A stretch of DNA of 64,000 nt from Desulfovibrio legallii (GTDB lineage: Bacteria; Desulfobacterota; Desulfovibrionia; Desulfovibrionales; Desulfovibrionaceae): positions 62,001-126,000 of the forward strand of contig NZ_SIXC01000005.1 in the NCBI RefSeq assembly GCF_004309735.1, written 5' to 3'. The notes under the pieces were generated by a model. The model had not been told where the DNA came from. It worked only from the letters and a program-made list of their open reading frames with translations, and did not search any database. Made by a program: the position numbers and the translations under genes. The stretch's first letter is position 1. Each line of letters starts with the position of its first letter. Positions 10,295 through 19,076 of the stretch are shown here, in pieces.

Positions 10295-10874
10295 CCGTCG
10301 CACTCTGTTCACCCCGGTCGGCGTCCGCCGTGTTCCCCTGTGCCGCGTCCGCTGTCCGCCGCGTCGTCTTTTCCGGCAAAGCGTCGTCCTGTGGGGCCTG
10401 TGCGGCGGCTGCGTTCGCATCCGCAACCGTCAGCCGCGGCGCGCTTTCCGCTTGTCCTGCCGACGGCGGCACGGCTGTTGCGCGTTGTGCCGCTTCCTGC
10501 GTTCGCGCCAGGCCTTTGGCCTTGTCGGCGTTGCGCCCGTGGGGGCCTTTCCCCCCGGGGCTGTCCGCAGTGCGCTGCCCGGAAGGCTCCGCGTCCGCTG
10601 CGTGCGTCAGGGCGGCCCGGCGTGCGGCGTCCTGGGCTTCAATCTTGCGCAGCAGGGCGCGCGTGTCGCGGTAAACGTTTAAAAAACCCGCGCCGATGCC
10701 CACCACCAGAAAAATCAGTTTGCACCAGGGGCTGGTGCCCAGCCAGCGGTCAAGCCCGTACCCGATGGCAAAACCCACAGCGGGCCCGCTGACCAGATGC
10801 AGACCGATGACCCCGGTGTTGGCCATGGCCTCCAGGCCGCTTTGCTGCTGCTTGAGAAAATCCTTGAACCACAT
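10284..10874 (-). CDS. atpZ: AtpZ/AtpI-family protein with a long Ala-rich tail
   Basis: The 196-residue product starts with MWFKDFLKQQQ and has two hydrophobic segments within the first 80 residues. The segment GFAIGYGLDRWLGTSPW is the hallmark of the AtpZ (F0F1-ATPase subunit, DUF-type) family. Family members usually end near residue 80-110. Here a further 100 residues or so follow, rich in Ala, Gln, Arg, Asp and Thr and with no predicted structure. It is the first gene of the operon, with a strong promoter 53 bases upstream. The function of the tail is unknown; it could be a lineage-specific extension. Confidence 0.8.
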   Translation of the reverse strand: MWFKDFLKQQQSGLEAMANTGVIGLHLVSGPAVGFAIGYGLDRWLGTSPWCKLIFLVVGIGAGFLNVYRDTRALLRKIEAQDAARRAALTHAADAEPSGQRTADSPGGKGPHGRNADKAKGLARTQEAAQRATAVPPSAGQAESAPRLTVADANAAAAQAPQDDALPEKTTRRTADAAQGNTADADRGEQSATDVP

Positions 10875-10926
10875 GCGGCCTCCGGAACACACCCGGCGGA
10901 ACCACCGTGTACGCCCAACGCTGTTC

Positions 10927-10955
10927 AAATTATCACAGGCTCTCGGACGCGTCAA
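10927..10955 (-). promoter_or_regulatory. Sigma-70 promoter of the atpZ-I-B-E operon
   Basis: On the minus strand, TTGACG (10955-10950), 17 bases, TAATTT (10932-10927). Good hexamers at ideal spacing, 53 bases upstream of the atpZ start. Confidence 0.75.
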
Positions 10956-11131
10956 TGACTTTGGCCGGAAAAGCCCGCCGTCCTTTCCACATTTTTTGCG
11001 CTGCGGTTTTTTCGTCCGGGCTTCTTTACCCTGTTCCGCGTGCCGTCGTCCGCTTTTTCCTTGTTACCGCCTTGCGGCTGCCGCCCGCGTTGTTATGTGG
11101 CAGGCGCGTCGCTGTTTTTCCTTATTGGCGG

Positions 11132-12613
11132 CTACAGCCTTTGCCACAGGCTCAGGCATTCCACATGCGGGGTGTGGGGAAAGAGGTCCACCGCCGCCAG
11201 CCGCGCCAGCCGGTAGCCTTCGCGTAGCAAGGCGGCATCCCGCGCCAGGGTCGCGGGATTGCAGGAAATGTAAAGGATGCTCCTGGGCCGCAGCCGCAAC
11301 AGTGCCGCGAGCGCCGCCGGGGCCAGGCCTGCGCGGGGCGGATCCGCCAGGACCATATCCGCCGTTGCCGTCCGCTCCTGCAGCAGCAGCGCTGCGTCCC
11401 CGGCCGCATACCGGCAGTGGTCCACGCTCAGGCCTGCGGCATTTTCCCGCGCCAGGGCCACAGCGCGCGCATCCTGCTCCACGCCGTACAAACGGGAAAA
11501 GGCCGGGGCCAGCAAAAGGCCCGGCGCGCCCACACCGCAGTAAAGGTCCAGCAGTTCTTCTCCGCCCTCCGGCAGCAGGTCCAGGGCCGTGCGGGCCAGA
11601 ATCTGCGCCGCGCTGGTATTGACCTGAAAAAATGAGGCCACGTCCAGAGTAAAAAATCGGCCCAGCAGGGGCAGATGGAGCCGGGCGGCCTCCGGCCGGG
11701 ACCGGCCCGTGGCGTCCAGCACGTCCACCCGCCGTTCGCCCAGAGTCAGGGCGTCCGCTCGGCCGCGTTCTTCATGCACAAAGGCCGCCATGTGGGGGAA
11801 AGCGGCCAGCAGCTCCCGGCCCAGGCCGCGTACTGCGGCCCGCGCCGTGGCGTCGCCGGGGCTGGTGAGGCAAAGCGCCCACCAGCGCGGGCTGCGCAGA
11901 TCCGCCGCCAGGCCGCGCCGCAAGGTCAAAAAACGCCAGAAGCCGCCGGCCTGCTCCGCGTCCCTGCCCAGAAGCATCCGGTTCTGAAAAGTCCGGCTCT
12001 GCCTGCGCCGTGCGGGTTGATGGCGCTGCTCCGGGGCATTCCAGGCGTTCAGGCCGTTGCGGCGCGCCAGATCTTGGGCTAGGTTTTGGGCTGCTGCGGC
12101 CATGCGCAGGGCTTCGGGCGGCAGCAGGGTACAGCCCGGCACGGGCGTCACCCGGCGGCCGCCGCGCTCGCGCAGGCCCAGCACGGGCAGGCCTGCTGCG
12201 TCCGGGCCAAAGGCCAGCTCCATTTTGTTGCGAAAGCGTGTTGTGGCGGGCGAGGCCGCCACCGGTCCCAGCAGGGCTTCAAGCTCCGGGCGGGGCAGGC
12301 CGCCCACGCGCTCCAGGGCGTCCAGAACCAGGGTACGCTTCCAGGCCAGTTGACGCGCCTGCGGCAGCGTCTGCAAGGGGCAGCCGCCGCAGGCATCTCC
12401 GTGCGGGCAAAGGGGCGGAACCGCGTCCGGGGTTTGCCGCAGCACTTCCGTAGAGGCGGCCTCCCAGAAGCGGGGCTTGCGGCGCAGCACCCTGGCGCGC
12501 ACCTGCTGTCCCGGCAGGCCGCCCACAACAAAAACCACGGTTCCGTCCAGGCGCGCCACGCCCCGGCCGTCGTGGCTCAGCCCGTGGATTTCCAGAATCG
12601 GGTCTGCGCTCAT
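11132..12613 (-). CDS. rlmD: 23S rRNA (uracil-C5)-methyltransferase, RlmD/RumA type
   Basis: A 493-residue SAM-dependent enzyme that methylates carbon 5 of a uracil in 23S rRNA. It begins with a TRAM-like RNA-binding domain (LEIHGLSHDGRGVARLDG). Iron-sulfur cluster cysteines follow in CPHGDACGGC (C69, C75, C78), with a likely fourth Cys in PVPGC. The SAM-binding segment is DLYCGVGAPGLLLA, DPPRAG is present, and the catalytic Cys451 is in SCNPATLARD. RlmCD/TrmA relatives share this fold; the Cys cluster supports the RumA branch. The start overlaps the stop of the upstream MFS gene as ATGA, so the two are coupled. The target base is inferred. Confidence 0.88.
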   Translation of the reverse strand: MSADPILEIHGLSHDGRGVARLDGTVVFVVGGLPGQQVRARVLRRKPRFWEAASTEVLRQTPDAVPPLCPHGDACGGCPLQTLPQARQLAWKRTLVLDALERVGGLPRPELEALLGPVAASPATTRFRNKMELAFGPDAAGLPVLGLRERGGRRVTPVPGCTLLPPEALRMAAAAQNLAQDLARRNGLNAWNAPEQRHQPARRRQSRTFQNRMLLGRDAEQAGGFWRFLTLRRGLAADLRSPRWWALCLTSPGDATARAAVRGLGRELLAAFPHMAAFVHEERGRADALTLGERRVDVLDATGRSRPEAARLHLPLLGRFFTLDVASFFQVNTSAAQILARTALDLLPEGGEELLDLYCGVGAPGLLLAPAFSRLYGVEQDARAVALARENAAGLSVDHCRYAAGDAALLLQERTATADMVLADPPRAGLAPAALAALLRLRPRSILYISCNPATLARDAALLREGYRLARLAAVDLFPHTPHVECLSLWQRL

Positions 12614-13869
12614 GCGTTGCCTTTCTGCCCGGATTTGCGCGGGGCGTGGCGGTAGTGGGCCAGGCTTTCCGCCGCGTCGTCTTCCCGTAGAAACAGGGTC
12701 AGCAGCAGGGCCGTGCCCAGCGCGCCCATAAAGACCACGTCAGCAGCGGCGTATCCGCCGGTAAGGTCGTAGGCGTAGCCCATGATGGGGTAGCCGGCGC
12801 AGCGCAGAATAATGAAGATGGACACGAATTTGTAGGACGGCAAAAAGTTTTCGCTGCCGAAGTAGTAGGAAACCGCAGCGGGCAGCACTGTCCACAGGCC
12901 GCCGATGCAGGCGCCGAAGACTACGCTGAACACGGCGAGGTTGAGCAGGGTGTGGGGCAGGAAGCCCATGCCCATGCTGGCAAGACAGGTGGACATGACC
13001 AGACGCGAGGCCGTGAGGGGGGTGAGCCTGTCGCAGATCCAGCCCCAGAAGTATTTGCCCAGAGCGGCAAACAGGGCGGCAGTGCAGGCCAGCAGCATGG
13101 CGGGGTAGGGGGCCAGACCCAGGTCGGCGAAGCGGGGCTTCATTTGACTCATGACCGAAGACCCCACCATGAGGGCCAGGCCGAAGGCCAGCCCCATGCA
13201 GTAGGCCTGGGGCGTATGCAGCATGGCGTTGAAGGAGGTATCCTGGTGCTGCCGCTTTTTGGGCTGGTAGGGTTCGTGGCGGCGGCCATCGGGGTGCAGG
13301 CGCATGTCCTGGGGGGAGTCGCGCACCATGAGCCAGGAGAGGGGCGCCAGCGAACAGGTCAGCAGGCCCAGGGCCAGGTAGGCCGTGCCCACGCTGAAGG
13401 TATTGATGAGGACCATGCTCAGCAAGGGCAGGATGACGCCGGAAAGGGAGGTGCCCGCATTGGCCAGACCAAAGGCGCGGCCCCGGAAGTGGTGGAACCA
13501 GTTGCTCACGAGGGCGTTGCCCACCACGCCGCCGCAGATCTGGGTGGAAACCCAGGCCACGGTAAAGAGCAGGGTAAACAGGGGCAGACTCGTGGTGCCG
13601 CCCAGCAGGATGGTAGCGATGCCCCCGGTGAACGCCCCGATGGTCATGAGGCGTCGCAGGGAGTGGCGGGCGCAGAGCCCGGCGGCCAGGGGCATGGCGA
13701 TCTGCCCCACAAGAGTGGCCAGCCCCATGCCCACGTTGAGCTCTGCGCGCGTCCAGCCGTTGAGGGCGCAGAGGGGCTCCATAAAGGCGTTCATGCAGTA
13801 GAGCACCGTGCCCTGCAGCATAAAATTGCCGCTCATGGAAAGCAGGCTGATTTTCCAACCGTAAAACAC
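12610..13869 (-). CDS. MFS transporter, MCT/oxalate-formate-antiporter-like
   Basis: A 419-residue carrier with about twelve hydrophobic segments. The N-terminus FYGWKISLLSMSGNFM and the segment NGWTRAELNVGMG are typical of the MFS branch that carries monocarboxylates (MCT/OFA type). The substrate cannot be read from the sequence. I chose the GTG start at 13869 because AGGAGG lies five bases upstream and the protein then starts right at the family-typical FYGWK. The open frame runs on to a TTG at 14001 without homology. The ATGA overlap with the methyltransferase gene makes an odd but clear two-gene operon. Confidence 0.82.
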   Translation of the reverse strand: MFYGWKISLLSMSGNFMLQGTVLYCMNAFMEPLCALNGWTRAELNVGMGLATLVGQIAMPLAAGLCARHSLRRLMTIGAFTGGIATILLGGTTSLPLFTLLFTVAWVSTQICGGVVGNALVSNWFHHFRGRAFGLANAGTSLSGVILPLLSMVLINTFSVGTAYLALGLLTCSLAPLSWLMVRDSPQDMRLHPDGRRHEPYQPKKRQHQDTSFNAMLHTPQAYCMGLAFGLALMVGSSVMSQMKPRFADLGLAPYPAMLLACTAALFAALGKYFWGWICDRLTPLTASRLVMSTCLASMGMGFLPHTLLNLAVFSVVFGACIGGLWTVLPAAVSYYFGSENFLPSYKFVSIFIILRCAGYPIMGYAYDLTGGYAAADVVFMGALGTALLLTLFLREDDAAESLAHYRHAPRKSGQKGNA

Positions 13870-13929
13870 GCGGGCCTCCTGCACGGGGAGCGGCGCCGAC
13901 AATTTTTTGAAAGTGGCGTTGCGTTGTTG

Positions 13930-13958
13930 AACATAACGCCAAAGGCAGCGGCGCTCAA
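13930..13958 (-). promoter_or_regulatory. Candidate promoter of the MFS-rlmD operon
   Basis: On the minus strand, TTGAGC (13958-13953), 17 bases, TATGTT (13935-13930), about 60 bases upstream of the chosen GTG start. Its position supports the short form of the MFS protein. Confidence 0.5.
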
Positions 13959-14073
13959 GCCCACAGGGCCGTGAAAAGGAAAGATTCCTTACCGCTGGCA
14001 ACTGGGCACGATTTTTGCTTTATTCCCTCGGCAAGAGCCGCCGTCAGGGCGGCGACGCAAGGGGGCGCGGCGC

Positions 14074-15162
14074 ATGTTCGGCAAGCAGACGGATCCCAGC
14101 AGAACGGAACAAGCCACACCAAAACGGCGCAGCAAAAACCGGGAGGAGGGCAATGTTCCCAAGTCGGCGGAGCTGGGCAAGGCCGTGAGCCTCACGGCAG
14201 GGGTGCTCTGCCTGTATGCCCTGATCGGCCCCATGACCGAGCGGATCAAAGCCCTGTACCGGCATTTTCTGGGCCATGCCTGGGAGTTCGACCCCAACCC
14301 CGAAAACGTCTACAGCCTTAGTCTGGACCTCATGGCAGAGGTCGCCAAGCTCATTTTGCCCGTGCTGCTGCCCCTGGCCCTCTGCGCTTTGGCGGCACAG
14401 CGTCTGCAGGTGGGCAAGCTCTGGACCACCAAGGTCTTCAAGCCCAAACTGCAGCGCTTCAACCTTATCAAGGGGTTGAAGCAGATGTTTCTTTCGCCCC
14501 AGACCTTGCTGCGTTCGCTCAAAAGTCTGCTGTTTTCCCTGATTCTTACGCTCATTCCCGGCTATGTGCTCTATGCGGAGTATGAAAATTTTCTGCCCAT
14601 GTACTACGCCACCAGCGAAGGCGTGGCCGCCTACATGCTGCGCATGGCCTTCAAACTCGCCTGGTATGCGCTGCTGCCCATCCTGGCCATTGCCGCCTTT
14701 GACGTCTGGCAGACGCGCTTTGCCTACAACGAAGGCATGAAAATGACTAAGGACGAAGTGAAGGATGAGCAGAAGCAGGCTGAAGGCGACCCCATCATCA
14801 AAGGGCAGCAGCGCAAAAAAATGATGGCCGCCATGTCCAAGCGCATGCTCCAGAGCGTGCCCAAGGCCGACGTGGTGGTGACCAACCCCACCCACATTGC
14901 CGTGGCCCTGCGCTACAATACCGCCGAGGCTCCGGCCCCGGTGGTGCTGGCCAAGGGGGCGGACCACCTGGCGGAGAAAATCAAGGAAATAGCCCGCGAA
15001 AATCGCATCCCCATCAGGGAGAACGTGCCCTTGGCACGAGCTTTGTATAGTTCTGTGGAAGTGGGGGACATGATCCCCGAAGATTTGTACAAGGCCGTGG
15101 CCGCAATACTGGCCAGCATCTGGAAGCTCAAGCCCCGCGCGGCCGGCCCCGGTTCGGCCTAG
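14074..15162 (+). CDS. flhB: Flagellar export switch protein FlhB
   Basis: The 362-residue inner-membrane part of the flagellar type III export gate switches substrate from rod/hook to filament. It starts with the family-typical MFGKQTDPSRTEQATPKRR and has four membrane segments in the first 210 residues. The self-cleavage motif NPTH lies at residues 271-274 in TNPTHIAVALRY, so it belongs to the cleavable functional class. The length matches the family. It is followed by flhA after 44 bases and probably forms an operon with it. The upstream gap to the divergent MFS gene shows only a weak GGGGG ribosome site. Confidence 0.96.
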   Translation: MFGKQTDPSRTEQATPKRRSKNREEGNVPKSAELGKAVSLTAGVLCLYALIGPMTERIKALYRHFLGHAWEFDPNPENVYSLSLDLMAEVAKLILPVLLPLALCALAAQRLQVGKLWTTKVFKPKLQRFNLIKGLKQMFLSPQTLLRSLKSLLFSLILTLIPGYVLYAEYENFLPMYYATSEGVAAYMLRMAFKLAWYALLPILAIAAFDVWQTRFAYNEGMKMTKDEVKDEQKQAEGDPIIKGQQRKKMMAAMSKRMLQSVPKADVVVTNPTHIAVALRYNTAEAPAPVVLAKGADHLAEKIKEIARENRIPIRENVPLARALYSSVEVGDMIPEDLYKAVAAILASIWKLKPRAAGPGSA

Positions 15163-15206
15163 GTCCGGACGCAGCCCCTGCGGCCCCACAGTGAGGTGTC
15201 AGAATA

Positions 15207-17312
15207 ATGGCAACAGCGACCCTTCCGCAAATAGACTACAGCCGCTTTTCCAAGCACGGCGAAGTGGCCCTGGCCGCCGGCGTGGTCATCATTCTTTTTG
15301 TCATGCTGGTGCCTCTGCCCACGTTTTTTCTGGATATCATGCTCTGCGTGAGCATTTCCATCTCTCTGCTCATTCTCATCACCACCATGTTCATGACTTC
15401 GCCGCTGGAGTTCACCATCTTTCCTTCTCTGCTGCTGGTGACCACCTTGCTGCGGCTTTCGCTCAACGTGGCCTCCACCAGGTTGATTCTGCTCAACGGC
15501 AACATGGGGGCCAGCGCGGCGGGCGAGGTCATCCGCGCTTTCGGCCAGTTTGTGGTGGGCGGCAGCTATGTGGTGGGCGCGGTCATCTTTCTTATTCTGT
15601 TCATTCTCAACAAGGTGGTCATCACCGCGGGCACCACGCGCATCGCCGAAGTGGCGGCGCGCTTTACCCTGGACGCCATGCCCGGCAAGCAGATGGCCAT
15701 TGAGGCCGACCTCAACGCCGGGCTTATTGATGAGGAAGAAGCCACCAACCGCCGGGCCGCCATGCGGAAGGAGGCCGACTTCTATGGCGCTATGGACGGC
15801 GCGTGCAAATTCGTCTCCGGCGACGTCAACGCCGGCATGTTCATCACCCTGGTCAACATCGTGGGCGGCATCATCATCGGCATGGTCCAGAAAGATATGG
15901 ACTGGAACACGGCCCTGACCACCTATTCCCTGCTGACCATCGGCGATGGTCTTGTCAGCACCATTCCTTCCATCGTCACTTCCACGGGCACGGGCCTGCT
16001 GGTTTCGCGCGCGGCCTCCGAGGCCCGCATGGGCGAAGAATTTCTGGCCCAGCTCACCTTCAACGCCAGGGCCCTCAAGCTGGTTTCCGCCGTGCTGCTG
16101 CTGTTTGCCCTGGTTCCGGGCCTGCCCACCATTCCCTTTCTTATCCTCTCTGCGCTCATCTTCAGCGTGTCCCGCCTGAGCGCGCAGCGTGAGGAAGCCC
16201 AGGACGCCGCTGCGGCCAAAAGCAAGGCCAAAGCCAAGGCCAAGGGCTCCGGCGTTGCCGACACCCCGGAAGAAGTGCAGGCCCTGCTGCCCCTGGATAT
16301 TCTGGAGCTGGAAGTGGGCTACGGCCTCATCCCTCTGGTAGATGAGGAGCAAAGCGGCAATCTGCTGGCGCGCATCCGCTCCATCCGGCGGCAGTTCGCT
16401 CTGGATATGGGCGTGGTCATCCCCTCCCTGCACCTGCGCGATAACCTGCAGCTCAAGCCGGGGCAGTACGCCTTGCTGATCAAGGGCAACCAGGTGGCTT
16501 CGGCAGAAATACTGGTGGACCACTTCCTGGCCATGGACCCCGGCAACGTGACCACCAAGATCAGCGGCATTGAAACCCGCGAGCCGGCCTTCAACCTGCC
16601 GGCCCTGTGGATACCCGCCAGCCAGCGGGAAGAAGCCATGCTGGCCGGCTATACCGTGGTGGACCCGGCCACGGTTATCGCCACCCACCTCACCGAGGTC
16701 TTCAAACGACATTTGTCCGATTTTCTGGACCGTCAGGCCGTGCAGGCCCTGCTGGACACCCTGGCCAAGCACGCGCCCAAGGCCGTGGAGGATCTGGTGC
16801 CCAACGTTCTGCCCCTGGGCACAGTGCAGAAGGTGCTGCAGCTGCTGGTGCGCGAAAACGTCGGCATCCGGGATATGCTTACCATTGTGGAAACCCTGGC
16901 GGACTTCGGCCCTGGCGTCAAAAATGCCGAAATGCTTACGGAATATGTACGCGAACGGCTCTCTCGTTCCATTGTGCGGCCCTATCTGGACAGCCAGGGC
17001 GCGCTGCCCGTGCTGACCCTGGCCGCCAACGCCGAACGCGCAGTGCAGGAGGGCGTGCGCCATGCCGACAACGGCGCGAGCTTCCTTTCGCTCAACCCGG
17101 TCGTGGCGCAGCGCCTGGTGCAGAACATCAACGCAGCGGTGGAAAATGCCGTCAGTACCGACGGTCAGCCCGCCCTGCTGGTCAACCCCGTCATCCGGCC
17201 CCATCTGGCCCAGCTGGTGACGCGCTTTCTGCCCAATGTGCCCGTCATTTCTCAGGCGGAAATCCCCCAGGACATCCGTCTGCAGTCCGTGGGCGTGGTG
17301 GCGGCGGAATAA
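15207..17312 (+). CDS. flhA: Flagellar export gate protein FlhA
   Basis: A 701-residue FHIPEP-family protein, the main membrane component and ion channel of the flagellar secretion gate. Its N-terminal half has about eight membrane segments. The conserved cytoplasmic loop RIAEVAARFTLDAMPGKQMA and the following AGLIDEEEATNRRAAMRKEA are both intact. The cytoplasmic C-terminal half carries the chaperone/substrate docking domains. A Lys/Ala-rich linker (AAAKSKAKAKAKG) sits at about residues 334-346. GAGGTG lies upstream of the ATG at 15207. It follows flhB directly. No other flagellar genes are in the window to the right. Confidence 0.97.
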   Translation: MATATLPQIDYSRFSKHGEVALAAGVVIILFVMLVPLPTFFLDIMLCVSISISLLILITTMFMTSPLEFTIFPSLLLVTTLLRLSLNVASTRLILLNGNMGASAAGEVIRAFGQFVVGGSYVVGAVIFLILFILNKVVITAGTTRIAEVAARFTLDAMPGKQMAIEADLNAGLIDEEEATNRRAAMRKEADFYGAMDGACKFVSGDVNAGMFITLVNIVGGIIIGMVQKDMDWNTALTTYSLLTIGDGLVSTIPSIVTSTGTGLLVSRAASEARMGEEFLAQLTFNARALKLVSAVLLLFALVPGLPTIPFLILSALIFSVSRLSAQREEAQDAAAAKSKAKAKAKGSGVADTPEEVQALLPLDILELEVGYGLIPLVDEEQSGNLLARIRSIRRQFALDMGVVIPSLHLRDNLQLKPGQYALLIKGNQVASAEILVDHFLAMDPGNVTTKISGIETREPAFNLPALWIPASQREEAMLAGYTVVDPATVIATHLTEVFKRHLSDFLDRQAVQALLDTLAKHAPKAVEDLVPNVLPLGTVQKVLQLLVRENVGIRDMLTIVETLADFGPGVKNAEMLTEYVRERLSRSIVRPYLDSQGALPVLTLAANAERAVQEGVRHADNGASFLSLNPVVAQRLVQNINAAVENAVSTDGQPALLVNPVIRPHLAQLVTRFLPNVPVISQAEIPQDIRLQSVGVVAAE

Positions 17313-17315
17313 CAA

Positions 17316-17338
17316 GGGCCCCGCTTGTGGCGGGGCCC
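17316..17338. terminator. GC-rich hairpin between flhA and the convergent lipoprotein gene
   Basis: GGGCCCCGC, a short loop, GCGGGGCCC, four bases after the flhA stop codon. There is no T tract on either strand, so it is at best a weak or Rho-assisted terminator. Confidence 0.4.
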
Positions 17339-17407
17339 CCATGCAAGAAGCGGCGGCGCGGGCAGTCAGGGCCCGTGTCGCCGTTTCTTTGCGCCTGTGG
17401 CGGCGCG

Positions 17408-17797
17408 TTAAATATTCTCCGTCACCCAGTCCACCACCTGCGCCATGCGCTTGAGCATATAGCGGTGAGACGGCAGGGGCTGGGCCAGATCGTCCAGGTC
17501 GCCGTCCAACCGGTAGATGCGCCAGTCGCCTTCAGGCAGCCGTCCCGCGGCCACGTCGGCGTTGACGGCCGCCCTGGCCGCGCCGGGAGAACAGAACAGC
17601 TCAAAATCGCTGGCTCCGGGGTCCAGCACCACGTCCGCGCCGCCGGCGATATCAATGATGTAGTTGCCCGGAGCGTACACATAGACGTAGGGGCAGGGCT
17701 CCGAGGGGGGGGCCGGTGTGGGGGCCGGGGCGGGTTCCGGGGTTTTGACGCAGGCTGTCAGGACCAGACTGGCCATGAGAAAAAGGCGTGTGCGCAT
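17408..17797 (-). CDS. Small lipoprotein of unknown function
   Basis: A 129-residue secreted protein. The N-terminus MRTRLFLMASLVLTAC gives a lipobox (LTAC) with the lipidated cysteine at residue 16. A Pro/Ala-rich tether follows (about residues 20-34), then a compact domain containing the segment PYVYVYAPGNYIIDIAGG. I do not recognise the domain. The ATG at 17797 was chosen over the ATG six codons upstream because GAGG lies eight to ten bases before it. It starts 24 bases after the htpX stop codon, on the same strand, and is likely to be in the same transcript. Confidence 0.75.
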   Translation of the reverse strand: MRTRLFLMASLVLTACVKTPEPAPAPTPAPPSEPCPYVYVYAPGNYIIDIAGGADVVLDPGASDFELFCSPGAARAAVNADVAAGRLPEGDWRIYRLDGDLDDLAQPLPSHRYMLKRMAQVVDWVTENI

Positions 17798-17821
17798 GAA
17801 AACAAACCTCGCCAAAGGGGC

Positions 17822-18685
17822 CTAGCCCCGCTGCTGTTGCCGCGCCAGTGCCTGCAGGCGGCGGATGCGTTCCTCAATGGGCGGATGGGTGCTGAACAGG
17901 CCGGCCATCCCGCCGTGCGCAAACATGGGCGTGACAATGAACATCTGTTCCGTGCTGGGGTTGCCGTCCTGCATGGGGATGCGGCCGCTGGCCGCGCCCA
18001 GTTTGGCCAGCGCGCCCGCCAGGGCCAGAGGTTGCCCGCAAAGGGCCGCGCCCGTGTCGTCCGCCAGATATTCGCGTGAGCGGGAAATGGCCATCTGGAT
18101 GAGCCCGGCCGCCAGCGGAGCCAGCAAGGCCATCATCAGGGCCGCCAGCGGATTGGCGCCGCCTTCTCCTTCACGATTGCCGCCGAAAATGGCCGTGAAC
18201 TGAAAAATATTGGCCAGGGTGACAATGGCCGAAGCCATGACCCCGGCAATGGTCTGGATGAGGATGTCGCGGTTTTTGATGTGCCCCATTTCGTGCCCCA
18301 GCACCCCGCGCAGTTCCTCTGGCGAGAGCAGGCGCATGATGCCTTCCGTCACGGCCACCACGGCGTGTTCCGGGTTGCGCCCCGTGGCAAAGGCGTTGGG
18401 CGCGGCTTCGGGCACCACGCAGATGCGGGGCTTGGGGATGCCGGCATTCCGGGCCAGCTCTTCCACCATGCTGTGCAGGGCCGGGGCTTCTTCCGGGGCC
18501 AGCTCCCGCGCGCGGTACATGGACAGCACGATTTTGTCTGAATACCAGTAGCTGCCCACATTCATGAGCAGCGCCAGGCCAAAGGCGAAGACGACGCCCG
18601 TGCGCCCGCCCAGCAGGCCGCCCATGGCGATAATAATGCCCGAAAGCAGACCCAGAAGAAGAACGGTCTTGATCTGACTGGTCAT
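17822..18685 (-). CDS. htpX: Membrane zinc protease HtpX
   Basis: A 287-residue M48-family integral membrane metalloprotease for quality control of inner-membrane proteins. The zinc motif is HEMGH. The downstream segment SREYLADDTGAALCG provides the third ligand (E of the EYxAD motif), and the protein ends with HPPIEERIRRLQALA, as HtpX proteins do. It has two N-terminal and two further hydrophobic segments. MTSQIKTVLLLGLLSG at 18685 is the expected start; the upstream ATG at 18736 is not conserved. A good promoter lies 59-86 bases upstream. HtpX is commonly stress-induced, but I see no clear operator. Confidence 0.95.
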   Translation of the reverse strand: MTSQIKTVLLLGLLSGIIIAMGGLLGGRTGVVFAFGLALLMNVGSYWYSDKIVLSMYRARELAPEEAPALHSMVEELARNAGIPKPRICVVPEAAPNAFATGRNPEHAVVAVTEGIMRLLSPEELRGVLGHEMGHIKNRDILIQTIAGVMASAIVTLANIFQFTAIFGGNREGEGGANPLAALMMALLAPLAAGLIQMAISRSREYLADDTGAALCGQPLALAGALAKLGAASGRIPMQDGNPSTEQMFIVTPMFAHGGMAGLFSTHPPIEERIRRLQALARQQQRG

Positions 18686-18743
18686 GCCAACTCCTTTGCT
18701 GCAGAAAACGTGGGAAGGCGCGGCGCAAGGCCGCACTCAGGAT

Positions 18744-18771
18744 ACTATAAGCACAAGGGGGGCGCTGGCAA
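18744..18771 (-). promoter_or_regulatory. Promoter of htpX
   Basis: On the minus strand, TTGCCA (18771-18766), 16 bases, TATAGT (18749-18744), with the start codon at 18685. Confidence 0.6.
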
Positions 18772-18833
18772 GCGGTGCCGCGTCGGAAATGGGGCGCGGG
18801 GGAGCGCGAAAAGGCACGCGGGAAAAAAGGGAG

Positions 18834-18908
18834 AAGGGGCATACGCTGGCCGGGGCTTGTGCAGCCCTGCGGGCAGGGCCGTCAGGGCACGGCCAGCGTA
18901 CGCCCCTT
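18834..18908. other. Long inverted repeat in the htpX-sodC gap
   Basis: An 18-base arm (18834-18851, core TACGCTGGCC) pairs with 18891-18908 (core GGCCAGCGTA) with a single G-T type mismatch, enclosing a 39-base GC-rich loop that can itself fold. No T tract and no open frame. It sits between the htpX promoter and a family A repeat in a gene-free stretch of about 390 bases (18686-19076). It could be a small structured RNA, a transcript end or a decayed element. Confidence 0.6.
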
Positions 18909-18971
18909 CCCCGTCACAAGGCCCGCGCGACCCCCTTAATATACGACAGGCCGCGCGGGGCGGTATTATTC

Positions 18972-19076
18972 AGAGTGTTGCAACGGTGCAATACTCTGGC
19001 GGTTGCGTGAGCTGACGCCCGCCGTGGAGGCGCAAGCGCACCTTATTGGCGCGGTTGGCGCCGGAGCGAGCGGGTC
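18972..19076 (+). repeat. Family A structured repeat, copy 4
   Basis: The terminal hairpin reads AGAGTGTTGCA, four bases, TGCAATACTCT. Compared with copy 1 (AGGGCATTGCA) both arms have changed so that pairing is kept. It is followed by GGCGGTTGCGTGAGC, then GCCGTGGAGGCGCAAGCG, and then a shortened right part. It ends directly at the sodC stop codon. Confidence 0.85.
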
